From: Rhytidiadelphus loreus
Taxonomy: Eukaryota > Streptophyta > Bryopsida > Hypnales > Hylocomiaceae
Assembly: GCA_947034895.1 (NCBI GenBank)
Contig: OX344763.1
Coordinates: 52,823,025-52,887,024, forward strand
Reading direction: 5' to 3'
Length of the DNA stretch: 64,000 nucleotides
Numbering within the stretch: the stretch's first letter is position 1; the number at the start of each line of letters is the position of its first letter. Of this stretch, positions 52,701 to 64,000 are shown piece by piece. The position numbers and the translations under genes were made by a program. The notes beneath the pieces were generated by a model, which saw only the letters and a list, made by a program, of their open reading frames with translations, was not told the DNA's origin and made no database searches.

Positions 52701-53810
52701 AGCGCAAGGTTCGTGCATCAATTTCTAATTTAACGTTCAAGGACATTCAATGCTACCACCAAATGAGAAAAAATTTCAATATTTGGATTTAAGAAGAATT
52801 GCTACTTGCACCACATGATTGCACATTCTTTTTCACTTGAATTTCAGGAGTTCCAATTTTCTAAGACATGAAAGTACAGCGCAAGGTTCGTGCATCAATT
52901 TCTAATTTAACGTTCAAGGACATTCAATGTTACCACCAAATGAATAATTTTTTGGATACTTGGACTTAAGAAGAATTGCTACTTGCACCACATGATTGCA
53001 CATTCTTTTTCACTTGAATTTCAGGAGTTCCAATTTCCTAAGTCATGAAAGTACAGCGCAAGGTTCGTGCATCAATTTCTAATTTAACGTTCAAGGACAT
53101 TCAATATTACCACCAAATGAATAATTTTTTTTGATACTTGGACTTAAGAAGAATTGCTACTTGCACCACATGTTTGCACATTCTTTTTCAATTGAATTTC
53201 AGGAGTTCCAATTTTCTTGGACATGAAAGTACAGCGCAAGGTTCGTGCATCAATTTCTAATTTAACGTTCAAGGACATTCAATGTCACCACCAAATGAAT
53301 ATTTCTTTGGATATTTGGATTTAAGAAGAATTGCTACTTGCACCACATGTTTGCACATTCTTTTTCACTTGAATTTGATGAGTTCCAATTTTCTAAGACA
53401 TGAAAATACAGCGCAAGGTTCGTGCATCAATTTCTAATTTAACGTTCAAGGACATTCAATGTCACCACCAAATGAATATTTCTTTGGATATTTGGATTTA
53501 AGAAGAATTGCTACTTGCACCACATGTTTGCACATTCTTTTTCACTTGAATTTGATGAGTTCCAATTTTCTAAGACATGAAAGTACAGCGCAAGGTTCGT
53601 GCATCAATTTCTAATTTAACGTTCAAGGACATTCAATACCACCACCAAATGAATAATTTTTTTGATACTTGGACTTAAGAAGAATTGCTACTTGCACCAC
53701 ATGTTTGCACATTCTTTTTCACTTGAATTTGATGAGTTCCAATTTTCTAAGACATGAAAATACAGCGCAAGGTTCGTGCATCAATTTCTAATTTAACGTC
53801 CAAAGTCATT
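49740..53810 (+). repeat. Block III long higher-order repeat, copy 1 (~4.07 kb)
   Basis: The unit starts at the marker 'caatgggaccaccaaatg' with 'tttcgatatttgg'. Its order is: 'attacttcttgcacc' unit, 'cacctcatg' units, 'accgcatg' unit, 'ttattcacctgc' unit, 'ccatatgaat' unit (50,991), two 'gaaagaaaa' trimers, two 'gagaaaaaa' units (near 52,587 and 52,764), then 'tttgatgag' units. Offset to copy 2 is 4,071 bp at the start and 3,894 bp from ~50.45 kb on. Copy 1 therefore holds one extra monomer in its early part. Confidence 0.86.
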
Positions 53811-56800
53811 CAATGTGACCACCAAATGAATATTTCTTTCGATATTTGGATTTTAGAAGAATTGCAACTTGCACCACATGTTTACACATTCTTTTTCACT
53901 TGAATTTCATAAGTTCCAATTTTCTATGACATGAAAGTACAGCGCAAGGTTCGTGCATCAATTTCTAATTTAACGTTCAAGGACATTCAATGTCACCACC
54001 AAATGAATAATTTTTTGGATACTTGGATTTAAGAAGAATTACTTCTTGCACCACATGTTTGCACATTCTTTTTCAATTGAATTTCAGGAGTTCCAATTTT
54101 CTATGACATGAAAATACAACGCAAGGTTCGTGCATCAATTTCTAATTTAACGTCCAAAGTCATTCAATGTGACCACCAAATGAATATTTCTTTCGATATT
54201 TGGATTTAAGAAGAATTGCTACTTGCACCTCATGTTTGCACATTCTTTTTCACTTGAATTTCATAAGTTCCAATTTTCTATGACATGAAAGTACAGCGCA
54301 AGGTTCGTGCATCAATTTCTTATTTAACGTTCAAGGTCATTCAATGTGACCACCAAATGAATATTTCTTTGGATATTTGGATTTAAGAAGAATTGCTACT
54401 TGCACCGCATGTTTGCACATTCTTTTTCACTTGAAATTCATGAGTTCCAATTTTCTAAGAGATGAAAATACAGCGCAAGGTTCGTGCATCAATTTCTAAT
54501 TCAGAGTCCAACGTCATTGAATGTTACCACCAAATCAATATTTCTTTGGATATTTGGATTTAAGAAGAATTGCAACTTGCACCACTTGCTTGCGCATTCT
54601 TTTTTACTTGAATTTCATGAGTTCCAATTTTCTATGACATGAAAATACAGCGCAAGGTTCGTGCATCAATTTCTAATTTAACGTTCAAGGACATTCAATG
54701 TTACCACCAAATGAATATTTCTTTGGATATTTGGATTTAAGAAGAATTGCTACTTGCACCTCATGTTTGTACATTCTTATTCACCTGCATTTCAAGAGTT
54801 CCAATTTTCTATGACATGAAAGTACAGTGCAGGGTTCGTGCATCAATTTCTAATTTAACGTTCAAGGTCATTCAATGTCACCACCATATGAATATTTCTT
54901 TGGATATTCAGATTTAAGAAGAATTGCTACTTGCACCACATGCTTGCACATTCTTTTTCACTTGAATTTCATGAGTTCCAATTTTCTAAGACATGAAAGT
55001 ACAGCGCAAGGTTCGTGCATCAATTTCTTATTTAACGTTCAAGGTCATTCAATGTCACCACCAAATGAATATTTCTTTGGATATTCGGATTTAAGAAGAA
55101 TTGCTACTTGCACCACATGATTGCACATTCTTTTTCACTTGAATTTCATAAGTTCCAATTTTCTATGACATGAAAGTACAGCGCAAGGTTATGCATCAAT
55201 TTCTAATTCAACGTCCAAGGTCATTCAATGTCACCACCAAATGAATATTTCTTTGGATATATGGATTTAAGAAGAATTGCTACTTGCACCACATGTTTGC
55301 ATATTCTTTTTCAATTGAATTTCAGGATTTCCAATTTTCTAAGACATGAAAATACAGCACAAGGTTCGTGCATCAATTTCTAATTTAACGTTCAAGGTCA
55401 TTCAATGTTACCACCAAATGAAAGAAAATTTCAATATTTGGATTTAAGAAGAATTGCTACTTGCACCACATGTTTGCACATTCTTTTTCACTTGAATTTC
55501 ATAAGTTCCAATTTTCTACGACATGAAAATATAGCACAAGGTTCGTGCATCAATTTCTAATTTAACGTTCAAGGACATTCAATGTCACCACCAAATGAAT
55601 ATTTCTTTGGATATATGGATTTAAGAAGAATTGCTACTTGCACCACATGATTGCACAGTCTTTTTCACTTGAATTTCATAAGTTCCAATTTTCTACGACA
55701 TGAAAATATAGCACAAGGTTCGTGCATCAATTTCTAATTCAACGTCCAAGGTCATTCAATGTCACCACCAAATGAATATTTCTTTGGATATATGGATTTA
55801 AGAAGAATTGCTACTTGCACCACATGTTTGCATATTCTTTTTCAATTGAATTTCAGGAGTTCCAATTTTCTAAGACATGAAAATACAGCACAAGGTTCGT
55901 GCATCAATTTCTAATTTAACGTTCAAGGTCATTCAATGTTACCACCAAATGAAAGAAAATTTCAATATTTGGATTTAAGAAGAATTGCTACTTGCACCAC
56001 ATGATTGCACATTCTTTTTCACTTGAATTTCATAAGTTCCAATTTTCTACGACATGAAAATATAGCACAAGGTTCGTGCATCAATTTCTAATTTAACGTT
56101 CAAGGACATTCAATGTCACCACCAAATGAATATTTCTTTGGATATATGGATTTAAGAAGAATTGCTACTTGCACCACATGATTGCACAGTCTTTTTCACT
56201 TGAATTTCATAAGTTCCAATTTTCTACGACATGAAAATATAGCACAAGGTTCGTGCATCAATTTCTAATTCAACGTCCAAGGTCATTCAATGTCACCACC
56301 AAATGAATATTTCTTTGGATATATGGATTTAAGAAGAATTGCTACTTGCACCACATGTTTGCATATTCTTTTTCAATTGAATTTCAGGAGTTCCAATTTT
56401 CTAAGACATGAAAATACAGCACAAGGTTCGTACATCAATTTCTAATTTAACGTTCAAGGACATTCAATGTTACCACCAAATGAAAAAAAATTTCAATATG
56501 TGGATTTAAGAAGAATTGCTACTTGCACCACATGATTGCACATTCTTTCTCACTTGAATTTCAGGAGTTCCAATTTTCTAAGACATGAAAGTACAGCGCA
56601 AGGTTCGTGCATCAATTTCTAATTTAACGTTCAAGGACATTCAATGTCACCACCAAATGAATATTTCTTTGGATATATGGATTTAAGAAGAATTGCTACT
56701 TGCACCACATGATTGCACAGTCTTTTTCACTTGAATTTCATAAGTTCCAATTTTCTACGACATGAAAATATAGCACAAGGTTCGTGCATCAATTTCTAAT

Positions 56801-59800
56801 TCAACGTCCAAGGTCATTCAATGTCACCACCAAATGAATATTTCTTTGGATATATGGATTTAAGAAGAATTGCTACTTGCACCACATGTTTGCATATTCT
56901 TTTTCAATTGAATTTCAGGAGTTCCAATTTTCTAAGACATGAAAATACAGCACAAGGTTCGTACATCAATTTCTAATTTAACGTTCAAGGACATTCAATG
57001 TTACCACCAAATGAAAAAAAATTTCAATATGTGGATTTAAGAAGAATTGCTACTTGCACCACATGATTGCACATTCTTTCTCACTTGAATTTCAGGAGTT
57101 CCAATTTTCTAAGACATGAAAGTACAGCGCAAGGTTCGTGCATCAATTTCTAATTTAACGTTCAAGGACATTCAATGTCACCACCAAATGAATATTTCTT
57201 TGGATATATGGATTTAAGAAGAATTGCTACTTGCACCACATGATTGCACATTCTTTTTCACTTGAAATTCATGAGTTCCAATTTTCTATGACATGAAAGT
57301 ACAGCGCAAGGTTCGTGCATCAATTTCTAATTTAACGTTCAAGGTCATTCAATGTCACCACCAAATGAATATTTCTTTGGATATTCGGATTTAAGAAGAA
57401 TTGCTACTTGCACCACATGATTGCACATTCTTTTTCACTTGAATTTCAGGAGTTCCAATTTTCTAAGACATGAAAGTACAGCGCAAGGTTCGTGCATCAA
57501 TTTCTAATTTAACGTTCAAGGACATTCAATGTTACCACCAAATGAGAAAAAATTTCAATATTTGGATTTAAGAAGAATTGCTACTTGCACCACATGATTG
57601 CACATTCTTTTTCACTTGAAATTCATGAGTTCCAATTTTCTATGACATGAAAGTACAGCGCAAGGTTCGTGCATCAATTTCTAATTTAACGTTCAAGGAC
57701 ATTCAATGCTACCACCAAATGAGAAAAAATTTCAATATTTGGATTTAAGAAGAATTGCTACTTGCACCACATGATTGCACATTCTTTTTCACTTGAATTT
57801 CAGGAGTTCCAATTTTCTAAGACATGAAAGTACAGCGCAAGGTTCGTGCATCAATTTCTAATTTAACGTTCAAGGACATTCAATGTTACCACCAAATGAA
57901 TAATTTTTTGGATACTTGGACTTAAGAAGAATTGCTACTTGCACCACATGAATGCACATTCTTTTTCACTTGAATTTCAGGAGTTCTAATTTCCTAAGTC
58001 ATGAAAGTACAGCGCAAGGTTCGTGCATCAATTTCTAATTTAACGTTCAAGGACATTCAATATTACCACCAAATGAATAATTTTTTTTGATACTTGGACT
58101 TAAGAAGAATTGCTACTTGCACCACATGTTTGCACATTCTTTTTCAATTGAATTTCAGGAGTTCCAGTTTTCTTGGACATGAAAGTACAGCGCAAGGTTC
58201 GTGCATCAATTTCTAATTTAACGTTCAAGGACATTCAATGTCACCACCAAATGAATATTTCTTTGGATATTTGGATTTAAGAAGAATTGCTACTTGCACC
58301 ACATGTTTGCACATTCTTTTTCACTTGAATTTGATGAGTTCCAATTTTCTAAGACATGAAAATACAGCGCAAGGTTCGTGCATCAATTTCTAATTTAACG
58401 TTCAAGGACATTCAATGTCACCACCAAATGAATATTTCTTTGGATATTTGGATTTAAGAAGAATTGCTACTTGCACCACATGTTTGCACATTCTTTTTCA
58501 CTTGAATTTGATGAGTTCCAATTTTCTAAGACATGAAAATACAGCGCAAGGTTCGTGCATCAATTTCTAATTTAACGTTCAAGGACATTCAATGTTACCA
58601 CCAAATGAATATTTCTTTGGATACTTGGATTTAAGAAGAATTGCTACTTGCACCTCATGTTTGCACATTCTTTTTCAATTGAATTTCAGGAGTTCTAATA
58701 TCTAAGACATGAAAATACAGCACAAGGTTCGTGCATCAATTTCTAATTTAACGTTCAAGGACATTCAATGTTACCACCAAATAAATATTTCTTTGGATAC
58801 TTGGATTTCAGAAGAATTGCTACTTGCACCTCATGTTTGCACATTCTTTTTCAATTGAATTTCAGGAGTTCCAATTTTCTAAGACATGAAAATACAGCAC
58901 AAGGTTCGTGCATCAATTTCTAATTTAACGTTCAAGGACATTCAATGTTACTACCAAATGAATATTTCTTTGGATATTTGGATTTAAGAAGAATTGCTAC
59001 TTGCACCACATGTTTGCACATTCTTTTTCAATTGAATTTCAGGATTTCCAATTTTCAATGACATGAAAGTGCAGCGCAAGGTTATGCATCAATTTCTAAT
59101 TCAACGTCCATGGTCATTCAATGTCACCACCAAATGGATATTTATTTGGATATTTGGATTTAAGAAGAATTGCTACTTGCACCACATGTTTGCACATTCT
59201 TTTTCAATTGAATTTCAGGAGTTCCAATTTTCTATGACATGAAAGTACAGCGCAAGGTTCGTGCATCAATTTCTTATTTAACGTTCAAGGTCATTCAATG
59301 TCACCACCAAATGAATATTTCTTTGGATATTCGGATTTAAGAAGAATTGCTACTTGCACCACATGTTTGCACATTCTTTTTCACTTGAATTTCATGAGTT
59401 CCAATTTTCTATGACATGAAAGTACAGCGCAAGGTTCGTGCATCAATTTCTAATTTAACGTTCAAGGACATTCAATGTTACCACCAAACGAATATTTCTT
59501 TGGATACTTGGATTTAAGAAGAATTGCTACTTGCACCTCATGTTTGCACATTCTTTTTCAATTGAATTTCAGGAGTTCCAATTTTCTAAGACATGATAGT
59601 ACAGCACAAGGTTCGTGCATCAATTTCTAATTTAACGTTCAAGGACATTCAATGTTACCACCAAATGAATATTTCTTTGGATACTTGGATTTAAGAAGAA
59701 TTGCTACTTGCACCTCATGTTTGCACATTATTTTTCAATTGAATTTCAGGAGTTCCAATTTTCTATGACATGAAAGTACAGCGCAAGGTTCGTGCATGAA

Positions 59801-60003
59801 TTTCTAATTTAACGTTCAAGGACATTCAATGTTACCACCAAATGAATAATTTTTAGGACACTTGGATTTAAGAAGAATTACTTCTTGCACCACATGTTTG
59901 CACATTCTTTTTCAATTGAATTTCAGGAGTTCCAATTTTCTATTACATGAAAATACAACGCAAGGTTCGTGCATCAATTTCTAATTTAACGTCCAAAGTC
60001 ATT
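53811..60003 (+). repeat. Block III long higher-order repeat, copy 2 (~6.19 kb)
   Basis: This repeats the same order as copy 1 from its start at 53,811 but is longer, 6,193 bp (35 x 177 minus 2). The extra length comes from expansion of the 531-bp trimer at 55.4-57.0 kb and from about nine added monomers at ~58.6-59.9 kb, many with 'cacctcatg', that copy 1 lacks. The 'gagaaaaaa' pair here (57,543 and 57,720) matches copy 1 at an offset of 4,956 bp (28 x 177). Confidence 0.86.
55420..57240 (+). repeat. 531-bp trimer repeat, three full units and part of a fourth
   Basis: Tract variants 'gaaagaaaatttc' or 'gaaaaaaaatttc' occur at 55,420, 55,951, 56,482 and 57,013, each exactly 531 bp (three monomers) apart. 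The marker 'ttgcacagtc' follows at 55,651, 56,182 and 56,713. The corresponding place in copy 1 has tracts only at 51,526 and 52,057, and in copy 3 only at 61,613 and 62,144. The trimer has thus been amplified in this copy alone. Confidence 0.9.
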
Positions 60004-63000
60004 CAATGTGACCACCAAATGAATATTTCTTTCGATATTTCGATTTTAGAAGAATTGCAACTTGCACCACATGTTTACACATTCTTTTTCACTTGAATTT
60101 CATAAGTTCCAATTTTCTATGACATGAAAGTACAGCGCAAGGTTCATGCATCAATTTCTAATTTAACGTTCAAGGACATTCAATGTCACCACCAAATGAA
60201 TAATTTTTTGGATACTTGGATTTAAGAAGAATTACTTCTTGCACCACATGTTTGCACATTCTTTTTCAATTGAATTTCAGGAGTTCCAATTTTCTATGAC
60301 ATGAAAATACAACGCAAGGTTCGTGCATCAATTTCTAATTTAACGTCCAAAGTCATTCAATGTGACCACCAAATGAATATTTCTTTCGATATTTGGATTT
60401 AAGAAGAATTGCTACTTGCACCTCATGTTTGCACATTCTTTTTCACTTGAATTTCATAAGTTCCAATTTTCTATGACATGAAAGTACAGCGCAAGGTTCG
60501 TGCATCAATTTCTTATTTAACGTTCAAGGTCATTCAATGTGACCACCAAATGAATATTTCTTTGGATATTTGGATTTAAGAAGAATTGCTACTTGCACCG
60601 CATGTTTGCACATTCTTTTTCACTTGAAATTCATGAGTTCCAATTTTCTAAGAGATGAAAATACAGCGCAAGGTTCGTGCATCAATTTCTAATTCAGAGT
60701 CCAACGTCATTGAATGTTACCACCAAATCAATATTTCTTTGGATATTTGGATTTAAGAAGAATTGCAACTTGCACCACTTGTTTGCGCATTCTTTTTTAC
60801 TTGAATTTCATGAGTTCCAATTTTCTATGACATGAAAATACAGCGCAAGGTTCGTGCATCAATTTCTAATTTAACGTTCAAGGACATTCAATGTTACCAC
60901 CAAATGAATATTTCTTTGGATATTTGGATTTAAGAAGAATTGCTACTTGCACCTCATGTTTGTACATTCTTATTCACCTGCATTTCAAGAGTTCCAATTT
61001 TCTATGACATGAAAGTACAGTGCACGGTTCGTGCATCAATTTCTAATTTAACGTTCAAGGTCATTCAATGTCACCACCAAATGAATATTTCTTTGGATAT
61101 TCGGATTTAAGAAGAATTGCTACTTGCACCACATGCTTGCACATTCTTTTTCACTTGAATTTCATGAGTTCCAATTTTCTAAGACATGAAAGTACAGCGC
61201 AAGGTTCGTGCATCAATTTCTTATTTAACGTTCAAGGTCATTCAATGTCACCACCAAATGAATATTTCTTTGGATATTCGGATTTAAGAAGAATTGCTAC
61301 TTGCACCACATGATTGCACATTCTTTTTCACTTGAATTTCATAAGTTCCAATTTTCTATGACATGAAAGTACAGCGCAAGGTTATGCATCAATTTCTAAT
61401 TCAACGTCCAAGGTCATTCAATGTCACCACCAAATGAATATTTCTTTGGATATATGGATTTAAGAAGAATTGCTACTTGCACCACATGTTTGCATATTCT
61501 TTTTCAATTGAATTTCAGGAGTTCCAATTTTCTAAGACATGAAAATACAGCACAAGGTTCGTGCATCAATTTCTAATTTAACGTTCAAGGTCATTCAATG
61601 TTACCACCAAATGAAAGAAAATTTCAATATTTGGATTTAAGAAGAATTGCTACTTGCACCACATGATTGCACATTCTTTTTCACTTGAATTTCATAAGTT
61701 CCAATTTTCTACGACATGAAAATATAGCACAAGGTTCGTGCATCAATTTCTAATTTAACGTTCAAGGACATTCAATGTCACCACCAAATGAATATTTCTT
61801 TGGATATATGGATTTAAGAAGAATTGCTACTTGCACCACATGATTGCACAGTCTTTTTCACTTGAATTTCATAAGTTCCAATTTTCTACGACATGAAAAT
61901 ATAGCACAAGGTTCGTGCATCAATTTCTAATTCAACGTCCAAGGTCATTCAATGTCACCACCAAATGAATATTTCTTTGGATATATGGATTTAAGAAGAA
62001 TTGCTACTTGCACCACATGTTTGCATATTCTTTTTCAATTGAATTTCAGGAGTTCCAATTTTCTAAGACATGAAAATACAGCACAAGGTTCGTACATCAA
62101 TTTCTAATTTAACGTTCAAGGACATTCAATGTTACCACCAAATGAAAAAAAATTTCAATATTTGGATTTAAGAAGAATTGCTACTTGCACCTCATGTTTG
62201 TACATTCTTATTCACCTGCATTTCAAGAGTTCCAATTTTCTATGACATGAAAGTACAGTGCACGGTTCGTGCATCAATTTCTAATTTAACGTTCAAGGAC
62301 ATTCAATGTCACCACCAAATGAATATTTCTTTGGATATATGGATTTAAGAAGAATTGCTACTTGCACCACATGATTGCACAGTCTTTTTCACTTGAATTT
62401 CATAAGTTCCAATTTTCTACGACATGAAAATATAGCACAAGGTTCGTGCATCAATTTCTAATTTAACGTTCAAGGTCATTCAATGTCACCACCAAATGAA
62501 TATTTCTTTGGATATTCGGATTTAAGAAGAATTGCTACTTGCACCACATGTTTGCATATTCTTTTTCAATTGAATTTCAGGAGTTCCAATTTTCTAAGAC
62601 ATGAAAATACAGCACAAGGTTCGTGCATCAATTTCTAATTTAACGTTCAAGGACATTCAATGCTACCACCAAATGAGAAAAAATTTCAATATTTGGATTT
62701 AAGAAGAATTGCTACTTGCACCACATGATTGCACATTCTTTTTCACTTGAATTTCAGGAGTTCCAATTTTCTAAGACATGAAAGTACAGCGCAAGGTTCG
62801 TGCATCAATTTCTAATTTAACGTTCAAGGACATTCAATGTTACCACCAAATGAATAATTTTTTGGATACTTGGACTTAAGAAGAATTGCTACTTGCACCA
62901 CATGATTGCACATTCTTTTTCACTTGAATTTCAGGAGTTCCAATTTCCTAAGTCATGAAAGTACAGCGCAAGGTTCGTGCATCAATTTCTAATTTAACGT

Positions 63001-64000
63001 TCAAGGACATTCAATATTACCACCAAATGAATAATTTTTTTGATACTTGGACTTAAGAAGAATTGCTACTTGCACCACATGATTGCACAGTCTTTTTCAC
63101 TTGAATTTCATAAGTTCCAATTTTCTACGACATGAAAATATAGCACAAGGTTCGTGCATCAATTTCTAATTCAACGTCCAAGGTCATTCAATGTCACCAC
63201 CAAATGAATATTTCTTTGGATATATGGATTTAAGAAGAATTGCTACTTGCACCACATGTTTGCATATTCTTTTTCAATTGAATTTCAGGAGTTCCAATTT
63301 TCTAAGACATGAAAATACAGCACAAGGTTCGTGCATCAATTTCTAATTTAACGTTCAAGGACATTCAATGCTACCACCAAATGAGAAAAAATTTCAATAT
63401 TTGGATTTAAGAAGAATTGCTACTTGCACCACATGATTGCACATTCTTTTTCACTTGAATTTCAGGAGTTCCAATTTTCTAAGACATGAAAGTACAGCGC
63501 AAGGTTCCTGCATCAATTTCTAATTTAACGTTCAAGGACATTCAATGTTACCACCAAATGAATAATTTTTTGGATACTTGGACTTAAGAAGAATTGCATC
63601 TTGCACCACATGATTGCACATTCTTTTTCACTTGAATTTCAGGAGTTCCAATTTTCTAAGACATGAAAGTACAGCGCAAGGTTCGTGCATCAATTTCTAA
63701 TTTAACGTTCAAGGACATTCAATGTCACCACCAAATGAATATTTCTTTGGATATTTGGATTTAAGAAGAATTGCTACTTGCACCACATGTTTGCACATTC
63801 TTTTTCACTTGAATTTGATGAGTTCCAATTTTCTAAGACATGAAAATACAGCGCAAGGTTCGTGCATCAATTTCTAATTTAACGTTCAAGGACATTCAAT
63901 GTCACCACCAAATGAATATTTCTTTGGATATTTGGATTTAAGAAGAATTGCTACTTGCACCACATGTTTGCACATTCTTTTTCACTTGAATTTGATGAGT
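60004..64000 (+). repeat. Block III long higher-order repeat, copy 3 (cut by window end)
   Basis: The third copy begins at 60,004 and follows the same order through the 'accgcatg', 'ttattcacctgc' and 'gaaagaaaa' units. From ~62.15 kb it becomes a mosaic. A second 'ttattcacctgc' unit is inserted near 62,200, and the 'gctaccaccaaatgagaaaa' cluster occurs twice, 708 bp apart (62,661 and 63,369). The unit is not complete at base 64,000. Confidence 0.82.

Larger units (their letters stand above)
1..64000 (+). repeat. 177-bp satellite DNA array filling the whole window
   Basis: Every part of the window reads as head-to-tail copies of one 177-bp unit in the same orientation. Marker positions such as the ATG of the 'caatgtcaccacc' segment recur at multiples of 177 (526, 1411, 1765, 3712, 5482), with small deviations explained by single-base deletions and three truncated units. 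About 360 monomers are present. The array enters mid-monomer at base 1 and leaves mid-monomer at base 64,000, so both true edges lie outside. I found no inserted transposon, unique DNA, tRNA, rRNA or protein gene on either strand. Unit length close to a nucleosome plus linker, A/T richness and higher-order structure fit a centromeric or pericentromeric satellite; that role is inferred, since the sequence alone cannot show kinetochore chromatin. I do not recognise the family. Confidence 0.97.
49030..64000 (+). repeat. Satellite block III: long nested higher-order repeats
   Basis: From about 49,030 new variants appear: 'aattacttcttgcacc', 'ttattcacctgcatttcaag', 'aatttcttatttaacg', 'gatatatgg', 'gaaagaaaattt', 'gagaaaaaattt' and 'tttgatgagttcc'. 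Units return mainly to 177 bp. A long series of these variants recurs starting at 49,740, 53,811 and 60,004. No gene or inserted element is present. The block runs off the right end of the window. Confidence 0.85.

Noticed and set aside
1..64000. CRISPR-like direct repeat array
   Set aside because: The repeats are 177 bp, contiguous and without unique spacers, and no cas genes are present. This is tandem satellite DNA.
1..64000. Primate alpha satellite or Arabidopsis 178-bp centromere repeat
   Set aside because: The unit length is similar, but the sequence does not resemble either as I remember them, and I see no CENP-B box (no TTCG followed at the right distance by CGGG). This rests on memory, not a database search.

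Overview
The whole 64 kb window is one uninterrupted tandem satellite array. The monomer is 177 bp (59 x 3), about 35-36% G+C in the unit I counted, and all units run head to tail in one orientation. Roughly 360 monomers are present. The first base and base 64,000 both fall inside monomers, so the array continues beyond both ends. I see no unique spacer, gene, RNA gene, transposon, CRISPR array or telomeric repeat. Long satellite DNA of near-nucleosomal unit length with nested higher-order repeats (HORs) is a eukaryotic signature, typical of centromeric or pericentromeric heterochromatin. I do not recognise the monomer. It does not resemble what I remember of the Arabidopsis 178-bp or primate alpha satellites, and I see no CENP-B box. 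A plant is my weak guess from unit length and style; an animal is not excluded.

Layout: three subfamily blocks. Block I (1 to ~17,780) has plain 177-bp monomers and a 3,092-bp HOR of 17 monomers plus an 83-bp truncated one. It is present in direct tandem at 5,200-8,291 and 8,292-11,383, and again with one extra monomer at ~12,600-16,430. Block II (~17,780 to ~49,030) is dominated by an alternating dimer of ~353 bp: a 176-bp unit carrying an A8-A9 tract and a one-base deletion, followed by a 177-bp unit. Over the dimer lie tandem duplications with periods of 1,589, 2,651, 883, 2,825, 2,476 and 1,237 bp, and a ~1.1 kb block shared between two sites 18,549 bp apart. Block III (~49,030 to 64,000) has its own diagnostic variants. 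A large unit recurs at ~49,740, ~53,811 and ~60,004 (spacings 4,071 and 6,193 bp), and inside it a 531-bp trimer varies in copy number.

There are no genes working together here. Short + strand open frames recur because 177 is divisible by 3 and some monomers have lost the one regular stop codon; they are by-products of the repeat. The biological interest is the evolutionary record: layered segmental amplification, deletion-marked HORs, long-distance sequence transfer and variation concentrated at CpG sites. All offsets were worked out by hand from marker variants; boundaries marked 'about' are uncertain by tens of bases.
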